Assembly: GCF_023343835.1 (NCBI RefSeq)
Contig: NW_026040168.1
Coordinates: 186,001 to 250,000 of the forward strand
From: Lagopus muta
Lineage: Eukaryota > Chordata > Aves > Galliformes > Phasianidae
DNA: 64,000 nucleotides
Direction of reading: 5' to 3'
Shown here: in pieces, positions 53,282 through 64,000 of the stretch
Layout: each line of letters starts with the position of its first letter
Position numbering within the stretch: position 1 is the first letter of the stretch
Position numbers and translations under genes: made by a program
Notes under the pieces: generated by a model
The model's input: the letters and a program-made list of their open reading frames with translations, nothing else
Database searches by the model: none
Told to the model about the DNA's origin: nothing

Positions 53282-55499
53282 ATGGGCGGCGGGTTTGTCA
53301 GGTCACGGGCCGCATGGCGCGGTTGCGCCGCTCTCTTCGGAGAAGTCGCCCTTCAGAAGTTTTCCGCCAACGTTATACGCGAGGAGGAGACTTCATGGAC
53401 GAGGAGGTAGCCGCGGCTTTGCCGTGGGTTGTGCGATTCTTCACTTGCCCCCCCTTCCCACCCCTCCCCCACCCTAGCGCGCTCGCCCGCCCTCTGGAAC
53501 GAGCGCCCGTTGCGGTGCCGGCGAGTGCGGCGGGGCGCGCGGCGACGTTGCCGCGGGGCGGGCGGGCGGACGGGCCTTTCTGGCCGCTGGTGCTCGCTAC
53601 TGCCGCGCCTCCTCTAAAACCCGGCGCTCCTTCGGTGCCACGGGGCTGCCGTGGCGCGTACTGGCTTGCTGGTGCCGCCTGGCTCGCCTAGCTTCCCAGC
53701 GCCCCCGTGTGGTGTGCGCGCGTGTGTAGAGGCGGGCGTGTGACGCTGAAGCGCTTGGTGGCAGTCGCGAGCGCTTGCCGCGCGCGATATCTATCAGCCC
53801 TTTGGCGCTGCTAGTCGTGCTAGTTCCATTAGAATTAGTTGACCATTGGGATTAGTTGACCGTTTCCTACAGGTCGGTGGTATTCCCGTGTGCAAGGCGA
53901 TAACCTTTGCGTCGATTTGGAAGTGTGTGACATAGAGCCAGCCTCACCACGCTAATCCAGAACGTTCTTTCGCCTGAGTACGCGGTGTTCTTGAGGACAG
54001 AGAGTCAACCCGGCCTCAGTCGGGATAACCCCAGGTTCTTAGTAAATGCCTTGGTCAAAAGTAGGATAGGAAGGAGATATTTGGCCATAACTGAAGGATG
54101 GTGAGCCACCGTTTGCCGCCTGAGTGGTTAAGCGGGGTCTTAATAAGAGAGTGAAATAAGCGCAAATGGAGGTGGTTTGGTTTGGGTTTAAAATCGCTCC
54201 GTGCTCGTAGCAGCAGGAGCCTGTGAAAACGTGTTTTATGGATAGAAGGGAGAGGACTTTGCCAATTCAAAGATCACTTAGGAAGAATCGCCGTGTTGTC
54301 TTGCGTTTGGGGTACGAGTTCAGTGGGGCGTAGCGATCTGCTTAAGCTATTGCCTTTCTTCGAATCCTGTCCAATTTTAACCGTGTACTCTTCTTCCTCC
54401 AGTGCCTTGCGTTCTGTGATATTTCACCGCAAGCTCCTACGCTTTTTCGTAGGCGTTCACAAGAAGGCCGTTGTGAGGTTGTCCAAAGCAGAAGATTCTG
54501 GTGCACGTGTAAGTACCGTGGAAGCTTTCTGTACACTGAACAGTAGTGGTACGTAGTAGGCGCTGTCCCGTGGCCTCGTTTCCTCTTGATGTTGCAAAGA
54601 GGCACAGTAGGCTATTTGGGGTTTCCCGACACCGTAGTCTTTTGCCTCTAGCTTGTGACGGAGCTGAGCGTTTTGACTAAGGGTTGCGAGAGAAAGCGAT
54701 GCTCATTTCTGGGTGCGTGCTTGTAGTGCAAAATGCAGTGCTGTTCGGAAATATGGCCCGATGCCTGTTTTCAGGGTTTCCCGACAGTGGTACTTGCTCA
54801 AATGCGGAGAAGAGGGCTTGGGATTTTGAGCAGGTCGGAGGCGAGGAAGGGGAAAGCTGTCTGAGGGGTGCTGGATGTTTCATTTTCAGCTATAGAAGTC
54901 AAGTTGGATGGCTTTTGCGTGGGCTCGCAAAGCCTACGTCGAGTTTTTCTTTTCTGCCAGAAAGACTTGCATTGCCCGAAGATATAATGGGGGACTGGAA
55001 CCCCGAGATAAATCTGGCTACTGTGCCCGATTTGTAGTCCATTACCGTCTAGCTGGGAGTGGGGAGGGGGTTAAAAAAAAAAAAAGAAGGAAAAAAAACG
55101 ATGGCAAGTTCCCATAGCTGCCCCTCCCCCCATTGTGCATAATTGGTCTTTGTAACTTTGCTTGGAATGTGTCAGTTGCAGAAAGGCGGAAATTTGAAGA
55201 GCAGCGCTTGAATGGCGAAGAACTAGTTCACCGCGTTCTGTGGATGGTTCTTTGCTCGCCTTCCTTCGCTTCCTGCCCTCTCCGCTCTTCTTTGTGTTGT
55301 AGCACGCTACGTTACGTAACGTTATTTCCCCCTCCAGCTTCACAGGCGTTTGATGATTGTTGGCGAGAAGTGTGCTGCTAACCTGGGCCTGACCGATGGA
55401 TTCCGGATGGCTGTGAGATACCCCCCCTCAGGCCCTTCCGACTACCGCACGCGTCTCTGTATTCTGGGTGGCCGTCAGTTGGGCCAGCCTCCCGGCTAA
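53282..55499 (+). CDS. HINTW: HINTW copy 7 (intact)
   Basis: Exons are 53,282-53,406, 54,403-54,508 and 55,338-55,499. The start context is CATAATGG instead of the usual CGTCATGG. The protein begins MGGGFVRSRAAWRGC and has EVALQKFSANVIREEETSW in exon 1. Exon 2 is identical in coding to copy 6, including LSKAEDS, where HINT1 and the other copies have LSEAEDS. Exon 3 has VGEK and YRTRLC with the normal stop. Intron 2 is long (829 nt). The open frame has 130 codons. It is a close sister of the disabled copy 6, so it shows the working form of that sub-lineage. Confidence 0.86.
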
Positions 55500-56239
55500 G
55501 ATGTTTCCACCGCAGGAGTTGCTGCATGCGTACGGATTGCCACCGAACGGGCAACATGTGAAATCCATCAGTCTAGCCTCCGTTCACATAGAATTGTTTT
55601 TGGTGGTTTCCTGTGGAGTGTAATGAAAAGAACTGAGCAGCATTTGCACAATAAAGATGGAGCTTGGGGATATCATCTCTGTCTCGCGTGTCTCACTGGT
55701 GGAAATGGTCCTGCCAGTTAAAACGGTGGGTCTCCGTCTCCCAAAGATAATATAGGATGTGCCGTGTGTTTGAGGCCTTGCCGTCTTCCCCCAGCTTCCA
55801 AATGAAAGGGCGTGGGTTTTATTGCATAACAGCAGCATCGACAAGCGGCAGGCGTAGAATTATAGAGGAATAAGGTTGGAAGAAAGCTTCCAGATATCAT
55901 CTGTCGTATGGCCCTGTCCCGAGGTCGATCAAACGCTGCCTGCATGATTTCTGTCCAGTGCTCGTCAGCCTGTTCTTAACCCGTCTCGAAGCTTTGCCGC
56001 CGCTTCCACTTTCTTTTCAGTCGGGGATTCTGTGATGTGGGTAATTAGTTTCTCCCACAGGAACTTTCCCAAATAGAAAAGAGTTTGTGGTACTTGACAT
56101 GGCAACTGTTGTGCTTCTGCTGTCCTTGATATTGGGCTTCCCTTCTCCATGTTTTATTTTCGTATGAACAGAGCATTAACAAAAAAAAATAAAGTAGTAT
56201 TGTTCCACTATCAGATGAACGGTTAGCTACAGGCACTGT

Positions 56240-56380
56240 AAGGCTCGTATCGAATAAAGCATAGAGATTCTCCTTGGCCCTCCTCTTGCTATTAATATGT
56301 TAATAAAAACAATCTTTTAATCGTCTCGAGCGACGGTGGCCACATTAAGGTCCTGCTGGGCTTTTGACCGTCCAATTTTC
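56240..56380 (-). mobile_element. CR1 piece in the 5' flank of HINTW copy 8 (shortened)
   Basis: Only the distal part of the shared segment is kept (KIGRSKAQQDLNVATVARDD). About 250 bases between it and the CpG-rich promoter present in other units are missing, as also upstream of copy 9. Confidence 0.72.
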
Positions 56381-56645
56381 TTTCGCTCCCCCACGTCGCC
56401 TTCGTGCGTGCCCGAAGGCGCGCCCAAAGTCCCTGAGCCCCGATAAGCACCGGGCCGACGGGAGCGGAGCCGCCAACAGGGCGGGGACAAGCGTAAAGGG
56501 CACGCGAGACAGCCAACCGAGGCGCTCGAACGGCCGGCGGCGCCCCGTCCGCCCAATGAGCGCCGCCGAGGGCCGAGCCTAGCCGAGCCGAGCCGAGCCG
56601 AGGAGGTTCGCGGTTGTGGGATTGTTGTAGCGAGAGCGCGCCGTC

Positions 56646-58856
56646 ATGGACTGCGATATCGTCAGGTCGTCGGCCGTCTATAGCAGTGGTCCCGCTGTCT
56701 TCGGAAAAGTCGCCCTTCAGAAGTTTTCCGCCAACGTTATACGCGAGGAGGAGACTTCATGGACGAGGAGGTAGCCGCGGCGTTGCCGTGCGTTGTGCGA
56801 TTCTTCCCTTCCTGTGCCTTCCCACCCCTCCCCCACCCTAGCGCGCTCGCCCGCCCTCTGGAACGAGCGCCCGTTGCGGTGCCGGCGAGTGCGGCGTGGC
56901 GAGCGGCGACGTTGCCGCGGGGCGGGCGGACGGGCCTTTCTGGCCGCTGATGCTCGCTACTGCCGCGCCTCCTCTAAAACCCGGCGCTCCTTCGGTGCCA
57001 CGGGGCTGCCGTGGCGCGTACTGGCTTGCTGGTGCCGCCTGGCTCGCCTAGCTTCCCAGCGCCCCCGTGTGGTGTGCGCGCGTGTATAGAGGCGGGCGTG
57101 TGACGCTGAAGCGCTTGGTGGCAGTCGCGGGCGCTTGCCGCGCGCGATATCTATCAGCTCTTTGGCGCTGCTAGTCGTGCTAGTTCCATTAGAATTAGTT
57201 GACCGTTTCCTACAGGTCGGTGGTATTCCCGTGTGCAAGGCGATAACCTTTGCGTCGATTTGGAAGTGTCTGACGTAGAGCCAGCCTCACCGCGCTAATC
57301 CGGAACGTTCTTTCGCCTGAGTACGCGGTGTTCTTGAGGACAGAGAGTCAACCCGGCCTCAGTCGGGATAACCCCAGGTTCTTAGTAAATGCCTTGGTCA
57401 AAAGTAGGATAGGAAGGAGATATTTGGCCATAACTGAAGGATGGTGAGCCACCGTTTGCCGCCTGAGTGGTTAAGCGGGGTCTTAATAAGAGAGTGAAAT
57501 AAGCGCAAATGGAGGTGGTTTGGTTTGGGTTTAAAATCGCTCCGTGCTCGTAGCAGCAGGAGCCTGTGAAAACGTGTTTTGTGGATAGAAGGGAGAGGAC
57601 TTTGCCAATTCAAAGATCACTTAGGAAGAATCGCCGTGTTGTCTTGCGTTTGGGGTACGAGTTCAGTGGGGCGTAGCGATCTGCTTAAGCTATTGCCTTT
57701 CTCCGGAGCCAACCCCGTTTTAACCGTGTACTCTTCTTCCTCCAGTGCCTTGCGTTCCGTGATGTTTCACCGCAAGCTCCTACACTTTTTCCTAGCCGCT
57801 CGCGACAAGGCCGTTGTGAGGTTGTCCGAAGCAGAAGATTCTGGCGCACCTGTAAAGACCGTGGAAGCTTTCTGTACACCGAATGGTGCCTGTAAGTGGT
57901 ACGTAATTTAGTAGGCGCTGTCCCGTGGCCTCGTTTCCTCTTGATGTTGCAAAGAGGCACAGTAGGCTATTTGGAGTTTCCCGACACCGTAGTCTTTTGC
58001 CTCTAGCTTGTGACGGAGCTGAGCGTTTTGACTAAGGGTAGCGAGAGAAAGCGATGCTCATTTCTGGGTGCGTGCTTGTAGTGCAAAATGCAGTGCTGTT
58101 CGGAAATATGGCCCGATGCCTGTTTTCAGGGTTTCCCGACAGTGGTACTTGCTCAAATGCGGAGAAGAGGGCTTGGGATTTTGAGCAGGTCGGAGGCGAG
58201 GAAGGGGAAAGCTGTCTGAGGGGTGCTGGATGTTTCATTTTCAGCTATAGAAGTCAAGTTGGATGGCTTTTGCGTGGGCTCGCAAAGCCTACGTCGAGTT
58301 TTTCTTTTCTGCCAGAAAGACTTGCATTGCCCGAAGATATAATGGGGGACTGGAACCCCGAGACAAATCTGGCTACTGTGCCCGATTTGTAGTCCATTAC
58401 CGTCTAGCTGGGAATGGGGAGGGGGTTAAAAAAAAAAAAAAGAAGGAAAAAAAAACGATGGCAAGTTCCCATAGCTGCCCCTCTCCCCATTGTGCATAAT
58501 TGGTCTTTGTAACTTTGCTTGGAATGTGTCAGTTGCAGAAAGGCAGTAATTTGAAGAGCAGCGCTTGAATGGCGAAGAACTAGTTCACCGCGTTCTGTGG
58601 ATGGTTCTTTGCTCGCCTTCCTTCGCTTCCTGCCCTCTCCGCTCTTCTTTGTGTTGTAGCACGCTACGTTACGTAACGTTATTTCCCCCTCCAGCTTCAC
58701 AGGCGTTTGATGATTGTTGGCGAGAAGTGTGCTGCTAACCTGGGCCTGACCGATGGATTCCGGATGGCTGTGAGATACCCCCCCTCAGGCCCTTCCGACT
58801 ACCGCACGCGTCTCTGTATTCTGGGTGGCCGTCAGTTGGGCCAGCCTCCCGGCTAA
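56646..58856 (+). CDS. HINTW: HINTW copy 8 (open frame, altered poly(A) hexamer)
   Basis: Exons are 56,646-56,770, 57,746-57,851 and 58,695-58,856. The protein starts MDCDIVRSSAVYSSGPAVFG, so the conserved WRGG of exon 1 is replaced by YSSG. Exon 2 (HRKLLHFFLAARDK) has the GTAAAG donor of copy 1. Exon 3 is VGEK and YRTRLC with the normal stop. At the usual poly(A) position the hexamer is CATAAA (59,007-59,012). The promoter has a short GAGCC run and lacks part of the usual 5' flank. The frame is open; output may be reduced, which is an inference. Confidence 0.84.
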
Positions 58857-59599
58857 GATGTTTGCACCGCAGGAGTTGCTGCACGCGTACGGATCGCCAC
58901 CAAACAGGCAACATGTGAAATCCGTCAGTCTAGCCGCCATTGACATAGAATTGTTTTTGGTGGGTGCCTGTGGAGGGTAATGAAAAGCTTTGAGCAGCAT
59001 TTGCACCATAAAGATGGAGCACGGGGATATCATCTCTGTCTCGCGTGTCTTACTGATGGAAATGGTCCTGCCAGTTAAAACGGTGGGTCTCCGTCTCCCA
59101 AAGATAATATAGGATGTGCCGTGTGTTTGAGGCCTTGCCGTCTTCCCCCAGCTTCCAAATGAAAGGGCGTGGGTTTTATCGCGTAACAGCAGCATCGTCA
59201 AGCGGCAGGCGTAGAATTATAGAGGAATAAGGTTGGAAGAAAGCTTCCAGATATCATCTGTCGTATGGCCCTGTCCCAAGGTCGAGCAAACGCTGCCTGC
59301 ATGATTTCTGTTCAGTGCTCGTCAGCCTGTTCTTAACCCATCTCGAAGCTTTGCCGCCGCTTGCACTTTCTTTTCAGTCGGGGATTCTGTGATGTATGTA
59401 ATTAGTTTCTCCCACAGGAACTTTCCCAAATAGAAAAGAGTTTGTGGTACTTGACATGGCAACTGTTGTGCTTCTGCTGTCCTTGATATTGGGCTTCCCT
59501 TCTCCATGTTTTATTTTCGTATGAACAGAGCATTAACAAAAAAAATAAAGTAGTATTGTTCCACTATCAGATGAACGGTTAGCTACAGGCACTGTAAGG

Positions 59600-59740
59600 C
59601 TCGTATCGAATAAAGCATAGAGATTCTCCTTGGCCCTCCTCTTGCTATTAATATGTTAATAAAAACAATCTTTTAATCGTCTCGAGCGACGGTGGCCACA
59701 TTAAGGTCCTGCTGGGCTTTTGACCGTCCAATTTTCTTTC
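59600..59740 (-). mobile_element. CR1 piece in the 5' flank of HINTW copy 9 (shortened)
   Basis: It has the same shortened form as upstream of copy 8 and is nearly identical in sequence, so both 5' flanks come from one recent duplication. Confidence 0.72.
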
Positions 59741-60001
59741 GCTCCCCCACGTCGCCTTCGTGCGCGCCCGAAGGCGCGCCCAAAGTCCCTGAGCCCCGAT
59801 AAGCACCGGGCCGACGGGAGCGGAGCCGCCAACAGGGCGGGGACAAGCGTAAAGGGCACGCGAGACAGCCAACCGAGGCGCTCGAACGGCCGGCGGCGCC
59901 CCGTCCGCCCAATGAGCGCCGCCGAGGGCCGAGCCTAGCCGAGCCGAGCCGAGCCGAGGAGGTTCGCGGTTGTGGGATTGTTGTAGCGAGAGCGCGCCGT
60001 C

Positions 60002-61931
60002 ATGGACTGCGATATCGTCAGGTCGTCGGCCGTCTATAGCAGTGGTCCCGCTGTCTTCGGAAAAGTCGCCCTTCAGAAGTTTTCCGCCAACGTTATACGC
60101 GAGGAGGAGACTTCATGGACGAGGAGGTAGCCGCGGCGTTGCCGTGCGTTGTGCGATTCTTCCCTTCCTGTGCCTTCCCACCCCTCCTCCACCCTAGCGC
60201 GCTCGCCCGCCCTCTGGAACGAGCGCCCGTTGCGGTGCCGGCGAGTGCGACGGGGCGAGCGGCGACGTTGCCGCGGGGCGGGCGGACGGGCCTTTCTGGC
60301 CGCTGATGCTCGCTACTGCCGCGCCTCCTCTAAAACCCGGCGCTCCTTCGGTGCCACGGGGCTGCCGTGGCGCGTACTGGCTTGCTGGTGCCGCCTGGCT
60401 CGCCTAGCTTCCCAGCGCCCCCGTGTGGTGTGCGCGCGTGTATAGAGGCGGGCGTGTGACGCTGAAGCGCTTGGTGGCAGTCGCGGGCGCTTGCCGCGCG
60501 CGATATCTATCAGCCCTTTGGCGCTGCTAGTCGTGCTAGTTCCATTAGAATTAGTTGACCATTTCCTACAGGTCGGTAGTATTCCCGTGTGCAAGGCGAT
60601 AACCTTTGCGTCGATTTGGAAGTGTCTGACGTAGAGCCAGCCTCACCGCGCTAATCCAGAACGTTCTTTCGCCTGAGTACGCGGTGTTCTTGAGGACAGA
60701 GAGTGAACCCGGCCTCAGTTGGGATAACCCCAGGTTCTTAGTAAATACCTTGGTCAAAAGTAGGATAGGAAGGAGATATTTGGCCATAACTGAAGGATGG
60801 TGAGCCACCGTTTGCCGCCTGAGTGGTTAAGCGGGGTCTTAATAAGAGAGTGAAATAAGCGCAAATGGAGGTGGTTTGGTTTGGGTTTAAAATCGCTCCG
60901 TGCTCGTAGCAGCAGGAGCCTGTGAAAACGTGTTTTGTGGATAGAAGGGAGAGGACTTTGCCAATTCAAAGATCACTTAGGAAGAATCGCCGTGTTGTCT
61001 TGCGTTTGGGGTACGAGTTCAGTGGGGCATAGCGATCTGCTTATGCTATTGCCTTTCTCCGGAGCCAACCCCGTTTTAACCGTGTACTCTTCTTCCTCCA
61101 GTGCCTTGCGTTCCATGATTTTTCCCCGCAAGCTCCTTCGCTTTTTCCTAGCCGCTTGCGAGAAGGCCGTTGTCAGGTTATCCTAAGCAGAAGATTCTGG
61201 TGCACGTGTAAGTACCGTGGAAGCTTTCTGTACACCGAACGGTGCCTGTAAGTGGTATGTAATTTAGTAGGCGCTGTCCCGTGGCCTCGTTTCCTTTTGA
61301 TGTTGCAAAGTGGCACAGTAGGCTATTTGGGGTTTCCCGACACCGTAGTCTTTTGCCTCTAGCTTGTGACGGAGCTGAGCGTTTTGACTAAGGGTAGCGA
61401 GAGAAAGCGATGCTCATTTCTGGGTGCGTGCTTGTAGTGCAAAATGCAGTGCTGTTCGGAAGTATGGCCCGATGCCTGTTTTCACGGTTTCCCGACAGTG
61501 GTACTTGCTCAAATGCGGAGAAGAGGGCTTGGGATTTTGAGCAGGTCGGAGGCGAGGAAGGGGAAAGCTGTCTGAGGGGTGATGGATGTTTCATTTTCAG
61601 CTATAGAAGTCAAGTTGGATGGCTTTGCGTGGGCTCGCAAAGCCTACATCGAGTTTTTCTTTTCTGCCAGAATGACTTAGGTTGCCTGACGATATTATGA
61701 GGCTTTCTGCCTTGTCCGCTCTTTTGTGTTGCAGCCTGCTTCGGTACATAATGTTATTTCCTCCTCCAGCTTCACAGGCGCTTGATGATTGTTGGCCAGA
61801 AGTGTGCTGCTAACCTGGGCCTGACCGATGGATTCCGGATGGCTGTGAGATGCCCACCCTCAGGCCCTTCCGACTACCGCGCGCGTCTCTGTATTCTGGG
61901 TGGCCGTCAGTTGGGCCAGCCTCCCGGCTAA
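60002..61931 (+). pseudogene. HINTW: HINTW copy 9 (stop in exon 2)
   Basis: The exon positions are 60,002-60,126, 61,102-61,207 and 61,770-61,931. Exon 1 is the same as in copy 8. Exon 2 is of the copy 3/4 class (FPRKLLRFFLAACEK) and has TAA at 61,184-61,186 in place of the GAA of LSEAEDS. The stop falls before exon 3, so the product would be about 70 residues without the C-terminal half. Intron 2 is of the short type. Exon 3 starts as the VGQK class and ends as the copy 8 class (YRARLCILGGRQ). The poly(A) hexamer is CATAAA at 62,082. Confidence 0.87.
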
Positions 61932-62659
61932 GATGTTTGCACCGCAGGAGTTGCTGCACGCGTACGGATCGCCACCAAACAGGCAACATGTGAAATCCGT
62001 CAGTCTAGCCGCCATTGACATAGAATTGTTTTTGGTGGGTGCCTGTGGAGGGTAATGAAAAGCTTTGAGCAGCATTTGCACCATAAAGATGGAGCACGGG
62101 GATATCATCTCTGTCTCGCGTGTCTTACTGATGGAAATGGTCCTGCCAGTTAAAACGGTGGGTCTCCGTCTCCCAAAGATAATATAGGATGTGCCGTGTG
62201 TTTGAGGCCTTGCCGTCTTCCCCCAGCTTCCAAATGAAAGGGCGTGGGTTTTATCGCGTAACAGCAGCATCGTCAAGCGGCAGGCGTAGAATTATAGAGG
62301 AATAAGGTTGGAAGAAAGCTTCCAGATATCATCTGTCGTATGGCCCTGTCCCGAGGTCGAGCAAATGCTACCTGCATGACTTCTGTCCGGTGCTCGTCAG
62401 CCTGTTCTTAACCCATCTCCGAGTTTTGCCACTGCTTCCGCTTTCTTTTCAGTCGCGGATTTTGCAACATGGAGAATTAATTTCTCCAACAGAAACTTTC
62501 CCAAATGGAAAAGACTTTGTTATACTTGAGATGGCATTTTTTGTGCTTCTGCTATCTTTGATATTGGGCTGCCCGTCTCCTTTTTTTTTTTAATACGAAC
62601 ACAACATTAAAAAAAAAACCACCAATGTATTTTTCTGTAACTAGAAGGAGGGGTAGCTA

Positions 62660-62895
62660 CAGCCACCCTTCCACTCGCATCGAACAAAGAAGGGAAATTT
62701 TCCTTGGCCCTCCTCTTGCTATTACTATGTTCAAAAAAACAATTTTTTATTCATCTCAAACAGCGGTGGCCAGATTAAGGTCTCGCTGCGCTTTTGCCTG
62801 TCTAATTTTCTCCCTGCGTATCCTAGCAACATCCTTGTACTCTTACCGAGTTGCCTGTCCTTTCTTCCAAAGATGGCAAACTGCTGGCCTTCCCG
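62660..62895 (-). mobile_element. CR1 piece in the 5' flank of HINTW copy 10
   Basis: The full-length form of the shared segment returns here, with more base differences than in other units. Confidence 0.72.
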
Positions 62896-63223
62896 GCCAA
62901 TAGTCGGTCCGGAATAGTCAGACTGAAAGGATCGGCACCAAAAAGCCCCCAGAGCGTTTGAAGAGGAGCCGGTAAGGGCAATCCCAAACACCCGGGGCTT
63001 GTTCTGCAGGACCCGTTCCACCGCCGCAGGTGCGCCGCACTTAGAGGGCACAGCTTCCCTTCGCGGAGGCTGCCATCTGCCCCCCCCAGTTCGCATCCTG
63101 AGCTGCGATAAACACCGGGCCGACGGGAGCGGAGCTGCCACCAGGGCGGGGATAAGCGTAAAGGGCACGCAAGAAAGCCAACCGAGGCGCGCGAACGGCC
63201 GGGCCAGGCCGGGTCGGACTTAC

Positions 63224-63258
63224 CCGAGCCGAGCCGAGCCGAGCCGAGCCGAGCCGAG
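63224..63258. repeat. GAGCC pentamer run in the promoter of HINTW copy 10
   Basis: About seven GAGCC units lie some 45 bases upstream of exon 1. This is the same position as the long CGGCT run of the inverted fragment at 3,543-3,643. Confidence 0.92.
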
Positions 63259-63301
63259 GAGGTTCGCGGTTGTGGGAGTGCTGTAGTGAGCGCGCGCCGT
63301 C

Positions 63302-64000
63302 ATGGCCAGCTGGATCGTCAGATCGCCGGCCGCCTGGCGCGGTGGCGCCGCTCTCTTCAGAAAAGTCACCCGTCAGGAGTTCTCCGCCAACGTTATACGC
63401 GAGAAGAGGAGGAGCCGTTGCGGACGGGGAGGTAGCCACGGCTTTGCTGTGCGTTGTGCGATTTTTCCCTTGCCCTTCCCTCTCACGCCTACACCACTGT
63501 ATCGCGCTCGCAGGATCTCTGGAAGGAGCGCCCGTTGTGGTGCCGGCGTGAGAGGCGGGGCGAGCGGCGACGTTGCCGCGGGGCGGGCGGACGGGCCGCT
63601 GATGCTCGCTACTGCCGCGCCTCCTCTAAAACCCGGCGCTCCTTCGGTGCCACGGGGCTGCCGTGGCGCGTACTGGCTAGCTGGTGCCGCCTGGCTCGCC
63701 TAGCTTCCCAGCGCCCCCGTGTGGTGTGCGCGCGTGTGTAGAGGCGGGCGTGTGACGCTGTAGCGCTTGGTGGCAGTCGCGGGCACTTGCCGCGCGCGAT
63801 ATCTATCAGCCCTTTGGCGCTGCTAGTCGTGCTAGTTCCATTAGAATTAGTTGACCGTTTCCTACAGGTCGGTGGTATTCCCGTGTGCAAGGCGATAACC
63901 TTTGCGTCGATTTGGAAGTGTCTGACGTAGAGCCAGCCTCACCGCGCTAATCCAGAACGTTCTTTCGCCTGAGTACGCGGTGTTCTTGAGGACAGAGAGT
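63302..64000 (+). pseudogene. HINTW: HINTW copy 10, 5' part, cut by the window end
   Basis: Exon 1 spans 63,302-63,431 and begins MASWIVRSPAAWRGGAALFR. It carries the same five-base gain after CGCGAG as the inverted fragment near 3,400, making exon 1 130 nt long instead of 125. The frame entering exon 2 would then be wrong and would meet a stop soon if exon 2 is like the others. Exons 2 and 3 lie beyond the window. If a different donor is used, the copy could still be open. Confidence 0.75.

Overview
The window reads as the W chromosome of a female bird, most likely a galliform such as chicken. Three observations support this. CR1 LINE pieces and avian-type endogenous retroviruses are everywhere. 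The right half is a head-to-tail array of a HINT1-like gene. The exons of that gene match the W-linked form HINTW (also called ASW or Wpkci): the three histidines of the HIT motif are replaced, and a Leu/Arg-rich block stands where HINT1 has part of its nucleotide-binding fold. The species is an inference; avian W linkage is established knowledge for this gene.

Left part (1-29,804) is a stack of transposons. From 1 to about 632 is a CR1 piece, followed by a broken class I retrovirus end (to about 2,525). An inverted 5' fragment of the HINTW repeat, with its CR1 flank, spans about 2,526-4,373. A minus-strand class I ERV with near-identical LTRs, a tRNA-Pro-type primer site and a 4-bp target duplication spans 4,374-17,086; a younger ERV-L-like element (7,197-12,626, 5-bp duplication) is nested in it. 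A probable solo LTR inside CR1 follows, then an older plus-strand ERV (17,668-29,804) that holds a rearranged ERV-L-like insertion (19,581-24,249) and, nested in turn, a solo LTR. Near the 3' end of the older ERV, on the opposite strand, lies an open reading frame encoding a stand-alone SH2 domain of the PLC-gamma-1 N-terminal SH2 type. This is the least expected item in the window.

Right part (29,843-64,000) holds ten plus-strand HINTW units of about 3.3-3.65 kb; insertions make some longer. Each unit has a CR1-derived 5' flank (missing from the first), a CpG-rich promoter with a CCAAT box and in some copies a GAGCC pentamer run, exon 1 (125 nt of coding sequence), intron 1 (about 1.0-1.1 kb), exon 2 (106 nt), intron 2 (about 560 or 830-840 nt), exon 3 and a poly(A) signal. 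Seven of nine complete copies have an open spliced frame: six of 130 codons and one extended to 159. Copy 6 has a stop in exon 1 and copy 9 a stop in exon 2. Copy 10 runs off the window and is out of frame in exon 1. Copy differences (intron 2 length, a repeat in intron 1, poly(A) hexamer, exon 3 variants) are shuffled between units as expected from gene conversion or unequal exchange.

Intergenic stretches between one unit's poly(A) signal and the next CR1 flank (roughly 0.6 kb each) are AT-rich spacer in which I see no gene.
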